A stretch of 44,865 bases of DNA from Planctomycetota bacterium (lineage in GTDB: Bacteria > Planctomycetota > SZUA-567): assembly GCA_020060765.1 (NCBI GenBank), contig JAGUZQ010000047.1:1-44865 (forward strand), read 5' to 3'. The notes beneath the pieces are model-generated. The model saw only the letters and a program-made list of their open reading frames with translations, ran no database searches and had not been told where the DNA came from. This document shows, piece by piece, positions 1 through 6,576 of the stretch. Positions within the stretch are counted from its first letter, which is position 1; every line of letters starts with the position of its first letter. The position numbers and the translations under genes were made by a program.

Positions 1-1002
1 CAGCGCCATGATGATGTCGACCGCGGTCTCGCGGGAACGCGGGAAAGGCGCTTCCTCGCCCGCCGCCAGACGCAACGTCCGCTGGCGGGCGGACTCGCGG
101 TTGCGGGCGCGCTCTGCGGTAGTAGTGCGAACAAGGCGATATTTGCGAAGGACGCTTTCCTTGGGCGTGAGGAACTGCGGGAAAAACTCGCACGTGTGAC
201 GGTCGCCGGGATACCCCAGATAACCGTACGACCGGAAAAGCGCGTCGCACAGGACGTGGTGCGAGTGGAAACCAGCCGCGTCGGTTTCACCTTCCCGCAG
301 GAGTTCGTCCAAGGTTTTCCGCTGCAGTTTCCGGCGCAGCAGGGGATAGCCGGGCTGACCCTTGACGGTGAAATCGAGCACCCAGAAAAAGTGGTTGACT
401 CCAGCGAAGTTCAGCGACAACTCGCCTTCAGACACGCCGAAGATTTTTTCCAGCAGATGGTATGCGCCGAAAACCCCGTGGCACAGGCCGACCGCCCGCA
501 GGCTGCTGGTCTCCTTGATCGTCGCGGTCAAAGCCGCCATGGGGTTGGTGTAGTTCAGAATCACCGCCTGCGGCGCGAGCCGTTCGATTTTCCGCGCCAT
601 CGCCGCGAACACCGGGACATTGCGCAGGGTGCGGGACCAGCCGCCCGGCCCTACGGTGTCGCCGACGGTGGCGAAAATGCCGTACTTTTCCGGGATTTTC
701 AGGTCATGCGCCATCATTTCCAAGTCGCCGGTGGAAATGGTGACAACCACGAAATCGGCGTTGCGGAAAGCGGTCTCCGCGCTTTTAGTCGCCGTGATGC
801 GGTGGCGGCGGCCGAAGTGCTTCGCCATCTTTGCCGCCGCCGCCGCGACTTCCCGCGCGGCCTTGATGTTGGGATCGAGCAGCAAAATTTCGCCGTTGTC
901 CAGTTCCTCCTCGCGCAGAAGATCGGAAAGAATGCGCGGCATCCAGTTGTAGCTTCCGCCGCCGACCATGACGATTTTCGCTCCGCTGCCAGTGCTTTTC
1001 AT
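1..1002 (-). CDS. GH4 family NAD/metal-dependent glycosidase, 3' end cut off by the window
   Basis: Glycoside hydrolase family 4 enzymes split alpha-glycosides by an NAD- and Mn-dependent redox mechanism in the cytoplasm. The frame is open from the ATG at 1002 through base 1 (334 residues; family members usually have 430-470), so the C-terminus lies outside the window. Visible marks are the N-terminal Rossmann motif GGGSYNW (14-20), NYTNPMA (150-156), the metal-ligand Cys174 in GLCHGV, His204 in GVNHF, and GDRHTCEFFPQF further on. The CHG signature resembles the one reported for the alpha-glucuronidase-like branch rather than CHSV (alpha-galactosidase) or CHEV (alpha-glucosidase); this is a family-level hint only. 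A GAGGAG ribosome site precedes the ATG. A second, more divergent GH4 gene lies at 3040-4431 on the same strand. Family certain, substrate not. Confidence 0.9.
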   Translation of the reverse strand, partial: MKSTGSGAKIVMVGGGSYNWMPRILSDLLREEELDNGEILLLDPNIKAAREVAAAAAKMAKHFGRRHRITATKSAETAFRNADFVVVTISTGDLEMMAHDLKIPEKYGIFATVGDTVGPGGWSRTLRNVPVFAAMARKIERLAPQAVILNYTNPMAALTATIKETSSLRAVGLCHGVFGAYHLLEKIFGVSEGELSLNFAGVNHFFWVLDFTVKGQPGYPLLRRKLQRKTLDELLREGETDAAGFHSHHVLCDALFRSYGYLGYPGDRHTCEFFPQFLTPKESVLRKYRLVRTTTAERARNRESARQRTLRLAAGEEAPFPRSRETAVDIIMAL

Positions 1003-1159
1003 CGGTTCTCCTCTAGTAAACCGCAACTTTGGAAATACGCCTCGCGCTTTCGCGATTCCCTCTAGTTCAAGTAAACACCATTCCCTCGCGAAAAGCAATT
1101 TGCGTAACGTTTGATATTTTATTCTTAACGACTGCAAATATGGCAGGATAAAGTCAAAC

Positions 1160-1190
1160 GGGTGGCGCAGACTGAACGTCTGCGCCACCC
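1160..1190. terminator. 13-bp perfect hairpin, terminator-like or palindromic repeat
   Basis: GGGTGGCGCAGAC (1160-1172) is exactly complementary to 1178-1190 with a 5-base loop. It lies 40 bp beyond the stop codon of the CsgG-fold gene and upstream of the GH4 gene on the same strand. No T run follows on either strand, so it may stabilise mRNA ends or be a dispersed palindrome instead of a classical terminator. Confidence 0.5.
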
Positions 1191-1230
1191 GAGGCTCCGC
1201 CACTAGCGCATATGATAGTTGAAACTCACC

Positions 1231-2850
1231 TCACGGCGAGACGGTCAGGATATCTCCCCGTTGCGGCTCCAGGCCGGAGGAGGATTGAACCACCGACATC
1301 TTTTCCCGCACTTCCGTAACCACCACCGTGCCCACTTTCTTGCCAGACATTTTCAACGTCTCGCCGGTCTCGGGATCGCGCAGTTCCCTACCCTTCTGCA
1401 GGACGTCGAAGCCCATGCCGACCTGCACGCCCTGGTCGGAACCGCCGCGCATCAGCACCCCTGCCCCGGCGGGATCAGACAGCAGGACGACCGAGCGCCA
1501 GGACTGGCCGGTGATATATTCCAACACCTGCAAAGCGGCGTCGTTAATGGCCTCGCGCGTGGCCTGCCCGATGGGAGTCTTGGCCCAATGATCGGTGCCG
1601 AACCCCAGGCTGTGGATACTGCCGGAGAAGCTGAACCCCTTCTGATTGATTTTCTTTTCCGCCCGCTTGGAGGCGACCACCTCGCCGCTGCCCGCGTCGA
1701 TGATCCGGATATCCAGCGCGACGTGGGCGTTGGCGCTCTTCAACCCCAGCCCGAAGCCGCGGAACCCGATCTTGCCGCCGGTACTGCTCTGCTCGAAGGT
1801 ATATTCGGTGATGGTGCCCTTGATGAGATATTCTACGCCGGTGAGGTTTCCCTCCGCTCCCCTGGCGCCGGTGGCGGCCTGCAGTTCCTGTTCGCCCAGC
1901 ACCGCACCCAACTCCGTCCGCTCGTAGACCTTGACCTGCTTGTTTTCGGTAAGCTGGGTGATAAGCATATCTGCCAAACCTTCCGGCAGACTCCAGCTTT
2001 GCCACTCATGACCGGCCTTGTTTTCGAATTTGAAAACCGCCACCCGCGGCGCGCGCGCCTTGAGCAGAGTAGCCGCGCGCTCGCCGGTCAGAGTCGCGGC
2101 AATGGCGGCAGGCGCGGCCTGCGCCCTGACCGAGCCGTGCAGCTTTTCATGCAGGGCGAGTTCCATCTGATCGGATGCGTAGTTAAGAGCCAGCATCGCC
2201 GCGTCGAACGCGCCAGCCGCGCGTTGGGGCGGATGGTCAGCCGTACCCATGACGGGGCTGGAGATGGCCACTGGTCGATCCGCCATTTCCGGAGAGAGGA
2301 TTTCCGCCGTGACCGAGGCGGTGGCGCTGTACTGGCCGCCGACCCGGGCAATAGGCTCGGTGCGGAAATTGACCCGCACCAGGAAATCGGCGCTGTACTG
2401 CCGCAACAAGGCATTGACGTCGGCCAGCGTTCCGCCTTTCAGCACGGTCTGGGCCTTGCCGTCCTGCCGCAACTTGGCCAATAACCCTTCATCCAGCACC
2501 GAACCGCCGAGAGTTTCCCGGAGTTTGCCTTCCAGCGACATGGTCAGCCTGGAGCAGGCAACTTCGCCATCGGCGTCTCCCAGCCCGGAGCCATTAACCG
2601 AACCGAAGACGGTGAAGATGTATTTCTTTCCCTGCAGCCGCCGGGCCAGGTCTGTGCCGGAAAGCACCTCCGGCGCGGTCGTCTTCGCATCAGACGCTTT
2701 CGCAACCACCTTGGCACCGCAGAACGGGCAGAATTTCGCGTCATCGGGGATGCTTTTGCCACACTGGGTGCAGAAAGCCGCCAGCGCCATCGCCGCCGAC
2801 AAGGTCCAGACCAGCAGCGCCATGGTCAGAATCCGCCATTTTCCACTCAT
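1231..2850 (-). CDS. Exported CsgG-fold protein with N-terminal zinc ribbon
   Basis: A 539-residue protein of unknown function. Residues 1-24 form a Sec signal peptide (hydrophobic core ending MALA-A). Directly after it comes a zinc ribbon, CTQCG...CPFCG with Cys27, 30, 41 and 44. A mixed domain follows (about 65-250). From about 270 to 450 is a CsgG-like domain: RVAVFKFEN, GLADMLITQLTE, VYERTEL, then the GVEYLIKGTITEY and ALDIRIIDAGSGEVV strands. A C-terminal beta-rich segment (about 455-539) resembles the end of FlgT-like proteins. CsgG relatives act in the periplasm or outer membrane. The start at 2850 is chosen because GGGAG lies six bases upstream and the signal peptide begins there; an ATG eight codons earlier is less likely. 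A zinc ribbon right behind a signal peptide is unusual. A near-perfect promoter lies at 2907-2936. Role unknown. Confidence 0.85.
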   Translation of the reverse strand: MSGKWRILTMALLVWTLSAAMALAAFCTQCGKSIPDDAKFCPFCGAKVVAKASDAKTTAPEVLSGTDLARRLQGKKYIFTVFGSVNGSGLGDADGEVACSRLTMSLEGKLRETLGGSVLDEGLLAKLRQDGKAQTVLKGGTLADVNALLRQYSADFLVRVNFRTEPIARVGGQYSATASVTAEILSPEMADRPVAISSPVMGTADHPPQRAAGAFDAAMLALNYASDQMELALHEKLHGSVRAQAAPAAIAATLTGERAATLLKARAPRVAVFKFENKAGHEWQSWSLPEGLADMLITQLTENKQVKVYERTELGAVLGEQELQAATGARGAEGNLTGVEYLIKGTITEYTFEQSSTGGKIGFRGFGLGLKSANAHVALDIRIIDAGSGEVVASKRAEKKINQKGFSFSGSIHSLGFGTDHWAKTPIGQATREAINDAALQVLEYITGQSWRSVVLLSDPAGAGVLMRGGSDQGVQVGMGFDVLQKGRELRDPETGETLKMSGKKVGTVVVTEVREKMSVVQSSSGLEPQRGDILTVSP

Positions 2851-2906
2851 GATATCTCCCCTGAAAAATGTCAATCCAGAAAATCGAATAAATAAACCAA
2901 GAGGTA

Positions 2907-2946
2907 ATTATATGGCATAGGACGCAAGTCTGTCAACAAATTGACA
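2907..2946 (-). promoter_or_regulatory. Consensus sigma70 promoter with a dyad over the -35 box
   Basis: On the minus strand TTGACA (2936-2931) and TATAAT (2912-2907) are separated by 18 bp, matching consensus at all 12 positions. The gene at 2850 begins 57 bases downstream of the -10 box. The -35 hexamer is one arm of the inverted repeat TGTCAA-CAAA-TTGACA (2931-2946), a plausible operator. The role of the dyad is inferred. Confidence 0.7.
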
Positions 2947-3001
2947 AAGCTCAATTACGCGTTGACGTTAGTGAGCGAAGGCAGCTGACCGAGGGCGGGG
3001 A

Positions 3002-3035
3002 AACGCCGGACGCCCCGGAAAGGGCGTCCGGCGTT
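3002..3035 (-). terminator. 14-bp hairpin after the GH4 gene
   Basis: AACGCCGGACGCCC (3002-3015) pairs perfectly with 3022-3035 around a six-base loop. It lies 4 bp beyond the stop codon of the minus-strand GH4 gene. Only a short T stretch follows, so termination strength is uncertain. Confidence 0.6.
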
Positions 3036-3039
3036 CTGT

Positions 3040-4431
3040 CTAGAAATAATCGCGGGCGTGCTGGAATTCCTTGGGCATTTCCTTTTCGTGAATGCGCAGC
3101 AAATCCTTCCACAGCAATTTGGCCGCCTTGGTGTTCTGAAACAGCGGATAGGAGTAAAGCGCGTTGGCGAATATCCTCGGGTCGCGCGCGGCAATGGCGT
3201 CACCCAGCAGGGTCTGGTGCGTGGCGAGCGAACTCATCAATCCGTGGAAGCAATCCGGCACCTCCAGGTCGGGATCCGGGTGAACGCCGTCGCGATCCAG
3301 GTGCATGGAATATTCCACGACGGTTCTATCCTTGAACCCCTTGATCGCGCCGCGGTTGGGCAGGCTCGCGGCGATCCACTCCCGCGAGGCTCCCCCCAGC
3401 GCCTTGATGATCGACACGGTCACGTCGTTGGGATTAGCGGCGAAATGGGGATTCTCCAGGATGCCCTGCGCCCAGAAGGCGCTGCCCAGCTCCCGGTCGA
3501 GGTGCGCGCGGAATTCCTTGTCGATCCGCTGCCGATCCGCTGCCGCCTTCTTGGCGTCTTTCGCCAACTGCTTGGCGCCTTCCTTTTCCCGCTTCGGGAA
3601 GCGTTTCAGCATTTCCTCGAAAAAGATATGCATCATGCCGTCGCCCTCGTTGCTGAAGATTATCTTGCCGAAGCGGCGGCGCATTTCGGCCAGTTGGCCG
3701 AGTCCGTAGCGGATCTGTTTTTCGGCTTTGGGATAGCTGGTAATGCGGCAAGGCTTCCAGCCCTTGCGGTTGATGCTTTTGTCCATAAGCTTGTAGACGT
3801 CCTCGCCGCGGTAGGTGCCGCGCAGCAGGATGGCGCAATGGTTGACGCCGGCGGAGGCCACTTTGAACTCGTCGCTGCATTCGTCCTTGTCGAACAGCAG
3901 CCGCATCAGATCCCAGCGGTGATTGGCGAACCCCGCGCAGATTCCCAGCGCCCGGATGGAGGTGTGGTTGTTGACCAGGCCGCTGTAGACCGCCACGGGA
4001 TTGGCGAAATCGACCAGCCACGCCCGGGGACAGTGCTGCTCCATCTTCCGGGCGATGCCATGGAGGATGACGCCGCCGGTGACGGAGCGGAAAGCCCCGC
4101 TGGCGGAAATCTGATCCGAACCGAAAAAACCGTGCTTCAGGCAGGCTTCGTCGCTCAGGCGGCAGGTCTGCATGGAACCGACCGGAAAGCTGACGCTGAC
4201 CAAGTCGGCGCCGGGAAGAGCCTCTTCGATATTACTGGTCCAGGTAACTTCGCAGTCGACGCCTTTGTACTCCGGCGTCTTCATGATGAGACGCCCCACG
4301 GTTTCCGCGCGCTCCAGGTTAAAATCGACCAGACAGATACTACCGCCAGCGAACAGCTTTTTCTCCTTCATCGCCGCCCGGACAACAGGCAGAGTGCGAA
4401 AAGAACCGCCGCCAATAAATACTACTTTCAT
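3040..4431 (-). CDS. Divergent GH4 family glycosidase (CAGF variant)
   Basis: 463 residues, usual GH4 length. The N-terminal Rossmann motif VVFIGGGSFRTLP (3-15), FANPVAVYSG (142-151) and GVNHC (195-199, His198) place it in glycoside hydrolase family 4. The signature that normally reads C-H-x-x reads CAGF here (Cys165, Ala166), so the metal-ligand Cys is kept but the following His is lost. Family members that differ at this position differ in substrate class, so this may be an unusual substrate type or a non-hydrolytic relative. The start at 4431 is preferred because AGGAG lies seven bases upstream and the Rossmann fold begins immediately; an in-frame ATG 24 codons earlier gives an unlikely leader. 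It is the second GH4 gene on this strand. Confidence 0.85.
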   Translation of the reverse strand: MKVVFIGGGSFRTLPVVRAAMKEKKLFAGGSICLVDFNLERAETVGRLIMKTPEYKGVDCEVTWTSNIEEALPGADLVSVSFPVGSMQTCRLSDEACLKHGFFGSDQISASGAFRSVTGGVILHGIARKMEQHCPRAWLVDFANPVAVYSGLVNNHTSIRALGICAGFANHRWDLMRLLFDKDECSDEFKVASAGVNHCAILLRGTYRGEDVYKLMDKSINRKGWKPCRITSYPKAEKQIRYGLGQLAEMRRRFGKIIFSNEGDGMMHIFFEEMLKRFPKREKEGAKQLAKDAKKAAADRQRIDKEFRAHLDRELGSAFWAQGILENPHFAANPNDVTVSIIKALGGASREWIAASLPNRGAIKGFKDRTVVEYSMHLDRDGVHPDPDLEVPDCFHGLMSSLATHQTLLGDAIAARDPRIFANALYSYPLFQNTKAAKLLWKDLLRIHEKEMPKEFQHARDYF

Positions 4432-4609
4432 GGAATGCTCCTCTGCAAACTCAACCTTATAATCCGCATAATCCGCGAAAGAACGAAAAATGGGGAGTGG
4501 CAACCTGCCACCGCCAGCAAAAGATAATCACTGATTGATGCGCCGACAAGATAATTCTTATATTTCTTACGTCTTCACCAATGTTTCTTTCTTCGCCCCG
4601 GCTCAAGCC

Positions 4610-4638
4610 TTGACATGACTCAAACGCGGGGTAATAAT
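4610..4638 (+). promoter_or_regulatory. Sigma70-type promoter for the 4698 gene
   Basis: TTGACA at 4610-4615, a 17-bp spacer, and AATAAT at 4633-4638 (11 of 12 consensus bases). The start codon is 60 bases downstream of the -10 box. Confidence 0.65.
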
Positions 4639-4697
4639 ATGGTAGTGCTCTTGGCATGATTGCGTCGCATGAAGCGAATAAGAAAAAGGATAAAACG

Positions 4698-5360
4698 ATG
4701 ATCGCTAATACGAGAGTGGTGATAATTCTTGCCGTCTTCGGCATGGTTGTGTCTTGTACGGATTTCGCCAGCGGCGCGGAACGCGGCGGTCGCAGCAACA
4801 GAACCGTGGAAAACCGCAAAAGCAAGGAACTGAAGGAAAAGGATCAGGAGAAGACCCAAGAGGCGAAAGCCAAGGCCGAGGAATTGAAGGCTCAGGCAGA
4901 AAAGAAAGCGGCAGAAGCCAAGGAAAAAGCGGCGAACCAGGTATCGGAAGAACAAAAGAAAAACATCGCCAAACTGAAGGAAGATGCCGCAGCCGAGAAA
5001 GCAGAAAGCACAGTAACCGACGAGCAGAAAGCGTCGTTCAAGACCGAGCTGAAAACCGCGCTGTCCGGCACCCAGAAACCCGATCCGGCTACGACCGAAG
5101 CCTTGGCCACTGACCTGTCCAACGCCATGCAGGACGGCAAACTCAGCAAGAAGGAAATCAAGGCGCTCCAGCAGGACGTCAACAAGGTCCTGAACAGCGC
5201 CAACATCACCGACGAGGAAATCGCCGCGCTCAAGGCCAGCTCCAAGGAAATTCTCGCAGCTTCCAACCTCACTCAGGACGAAATCAATAAACTGGTCAAC
5301 GACGTTGCGGCAATCGCGCAAACCGCGCAGAAGAACGCAGAAGCAAAAGCCGCGCAGTGA
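4698..5360 (+). CDS. Exported Lys/Glu/Ala-rich coiled-coil protein, putative lipoprotein
   Basis: Not recognised as a named family. 220 residues. A hydrophobic N-terminus (VVIILAVFGMVVSC) ends in a lipobox-like VVSC, suggesting a lipoprotein; cleavage after FASG-A is the alternative. Residues about 30-110 are almost entirely Lys, Glu, Ala and Gln with heptad-like spacing, predicting a long coiled coil. The C-terminal 110 residues are helical with LSNAMQDGKLSKKE and ANITDEEI segments that look faintly like EF-hand loops without the full ligand set. The start at 4698 has AAGGA upstream; an ATG at 4656 would put a charged leader before the signal peptide. It has its own promoter at 4610. Confidence 0.7.
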   Translation: MIANTRVVIILAVFGMVVSCTDFASGAERGGRSNRTVENRKSKELKEKDQEKTQEAKAKAEELKAQAEKKAAEAKEKAANQVSEEQKKNIAKLKEDAAAEKAESTVTDEQKASFKTELKTALSGTQKPDPATTEALATDLSNAMQDGKLSKKEIKALQQDVNKVLNSANITDEEIAALKASSKEILAASNLTQDEINKLVNDVAAIAQTAQKNAEAKAAQ

Positions 5361-5428
5361 ACCGCGGATAAATCTGACGCGGCAATAATACACATCAAGC
5401 CCCGGTCTGACCTCAACCCGGCTTCTAT

Positions 5429-5454
5429 CGAAATCGGCAGCTTGCCGAATTTCG
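5429..5454 (+). other. Imperfect 11-bp hairpin
   Basis: CGAAATCGGCA pairs with TGCCGAATTTCG with one bulged A and a three-base loop. It sits between two exported-protein genes and has no T tail. It may end the 4698 transcript. The rest of 5361-5609 holds no gene that I can support. Confidence 0.35.
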
Positions 5455-5609
5455 GCGTATTACATCAGCCACTTTTCCATTTCCCCTCCCACGATTCTGT
5501 AACAACTCCCCGGAAAGAATTTAATCGCAATATCCTGAATCCGGCCACGGTTGCCTGTCGATATACTAATGTATGGGGGTTCGTTTACGCACAGCGGGGG
5601 AAAGATAAC

Positions 5610-6275
5610 ATGAGAATACACCAGAAAATGCTGCTTATAGCCACGGTTTCCACAATTTTCGGCTGTATGCCGGAACCGAAAGACGGTCGCACCGAGCCGC
5701 CGGACAATGTACGCGCTTATATGATCCAATTGGAAGACCGGCTGGCGCAGAGATATAACAATATTCCGGAATACGCGGGAAAAGTATCGCGGGTGCATCT
5801 GGTAATCCCTAGTGCGCCAAAGGTTTCTGTTGACGGACGGGAATTGAATTACGAATTCGACCAGCTTGTTTTCGACAAGTGGGGCGAACGGATTCCGACT
5901 TTGGAGAAAGAATATTTCCTGGTCACCTTCGGCGACGGTTTTCCGCGACTTGTGCGTACAGACCCAACTATCCGGTTGGGCATGGAGCTGGCAGGCGGTT
6001 ATTCCGAGTCAATGCCTGTCAACGGCGGCAGATTGGGTCAGATGCTGAATCCGGGTACGAATACCCCGGAAACCGCGCCTAAGATTCCGTCTAACAACGG
6101 CATCCCGGTTGTCCCCTCCGTACCGGACGACGCCATGCCCTCGACCGTGATTACCGAAGCGGAAAACGACCAGTACATCCCCCGCGCCATGCAGCCGCCA
6201 AGTAATACTCAGAATACCCGTATTCCCCATGCCAACGTGCGCAATCTGCCGCTGCTGGAACCGGAACTGGAATAA
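5610..6275 (+). CDS. Putative lipoprotein of unknown function
   Basis: 221 residues, no family recognised. The N-terminus MLLIATVSTIFGCMPEP carries a convincing lipobox (IFGC), so the mature protein would be lipid-anchored at a Cys. A compact domain follows (about 30-135) with VHLVIPSAPKVSVDGREL and EYFLVTFGDGFPRLVRTD. The last 80 residues are Pro/Asn/Thr-rich and probably disordered. The start at 5610 follows a GGGGGAAAG ribosome site; upstream in-frame ATGs would bury the signal peptide. It ends 24 bases before a clear terminator hairpin at 6299. Confidence 0.65.
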   Translation: MRIHQKMLLIATVSTIFGCMPEPKDGRTEPPDNVRAYMIQLEDRLAQRYNNIPEYAGKVSRVHLVIPSAPKVSVDGRELNYEFDQLVFDKWGERIPTLEKEYFLVTFGDGFPRLVRTDPTIRLGMELAGGYSESMPVNGGRLGQMLNPGTNTPETAPKIPSNNGIPVVPSVPDDAMPSTVITEAENDQYIPRAMQPPSNTQNTRIPHANVRNLPLLEPELE

Positions 6276-6298
6276 GCTACATAAAAGTAGGAAATATG

Positions 6299-6339
6299 CC
6301 GGGATTCTACCAGATGGTAGAATCCCGGTTGCATTTTCT
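6299..6339 (+). terminator. Rho-independent terminator after the lipoprotein gene
   Basis: CCGGGATTCTACC (6299-6311) pairs perfectly with 6316-6328 around AGAT, followed by the T-rich TTGCATTTTCT. Confidence 0.75.
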
Positions 6340-6424
6340 CTGACCTGAAAGCTTCTTGCCGTCATAACCTCCTTATTGCAAACGAATAACAATAATCTCC
6401 TGCGGCGGTTTTTCCGCCTGTCGC

Positions 6425-6440
6425 TGGCACGGGGATTGTT
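6425..6440 (+). promoter_or_regulatory. Sigma54-like promoter element upstream of glnN
   Basis: TGGCACG, four bases, TTGTT: the -24 GG and the -12 element are separated by exactly 10 bp as in sigma54 promoters. The -12 dinucleotide is GT instead of the expected GC, which weakens the call. Its position 137-152 bp before a glutamine synthetase gene fits nitrogen control (inference). Confidence 0.4.
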
Positions 6441-6479
6441 GACAATTTCTATCGTTGCGCCGAAAATCGTGATTTTCGG
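6439..6479 (+). promoter_or_regulatory. Sigma70-like promoter with a 20-bp palindromic operator, glnN
   Basis: TTGACA at 6439-6444 is followed after 17 bp by GAAAAT (6462-6467). The -10 box lies inside a perfect palindrome, CCGAAAATC-GT-GATTTTCGG (6460-6479), two 9-bp arms with a 2-bp centre. A site of this shape over a -10 box is typical of a dimeric repressor. Regulator identity is unknown. The rest of the 301-bp gap before glnN holds only the terminator at 6299 and an AT-rich leader. Confidence 0.55.
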
Positions 6480-6576
6480 ACAGGTTTCTTATGATTTCCA
6501 AACTGTTCCGGATATGATGCACAATCTGATTATTTCGCGGAAGCGATTTTTCTGTTCTTTTTTACAGGAGCGGTAT

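Noticed and set aside
1219..2484. Long open frame opposite the CsgG-fold gene
   Set aside because: It is a GC-rich antisense shadow: no ribosome site, His/Arg/Gly-rich composition, no recognisable motif, while the minus strand encodes a clear signal peptide and domains.
3058..4527. 489-codon frame opposite the second GH4 gene
   Set aside because: Antisense shadow of a recognisable GH4 enzyme.
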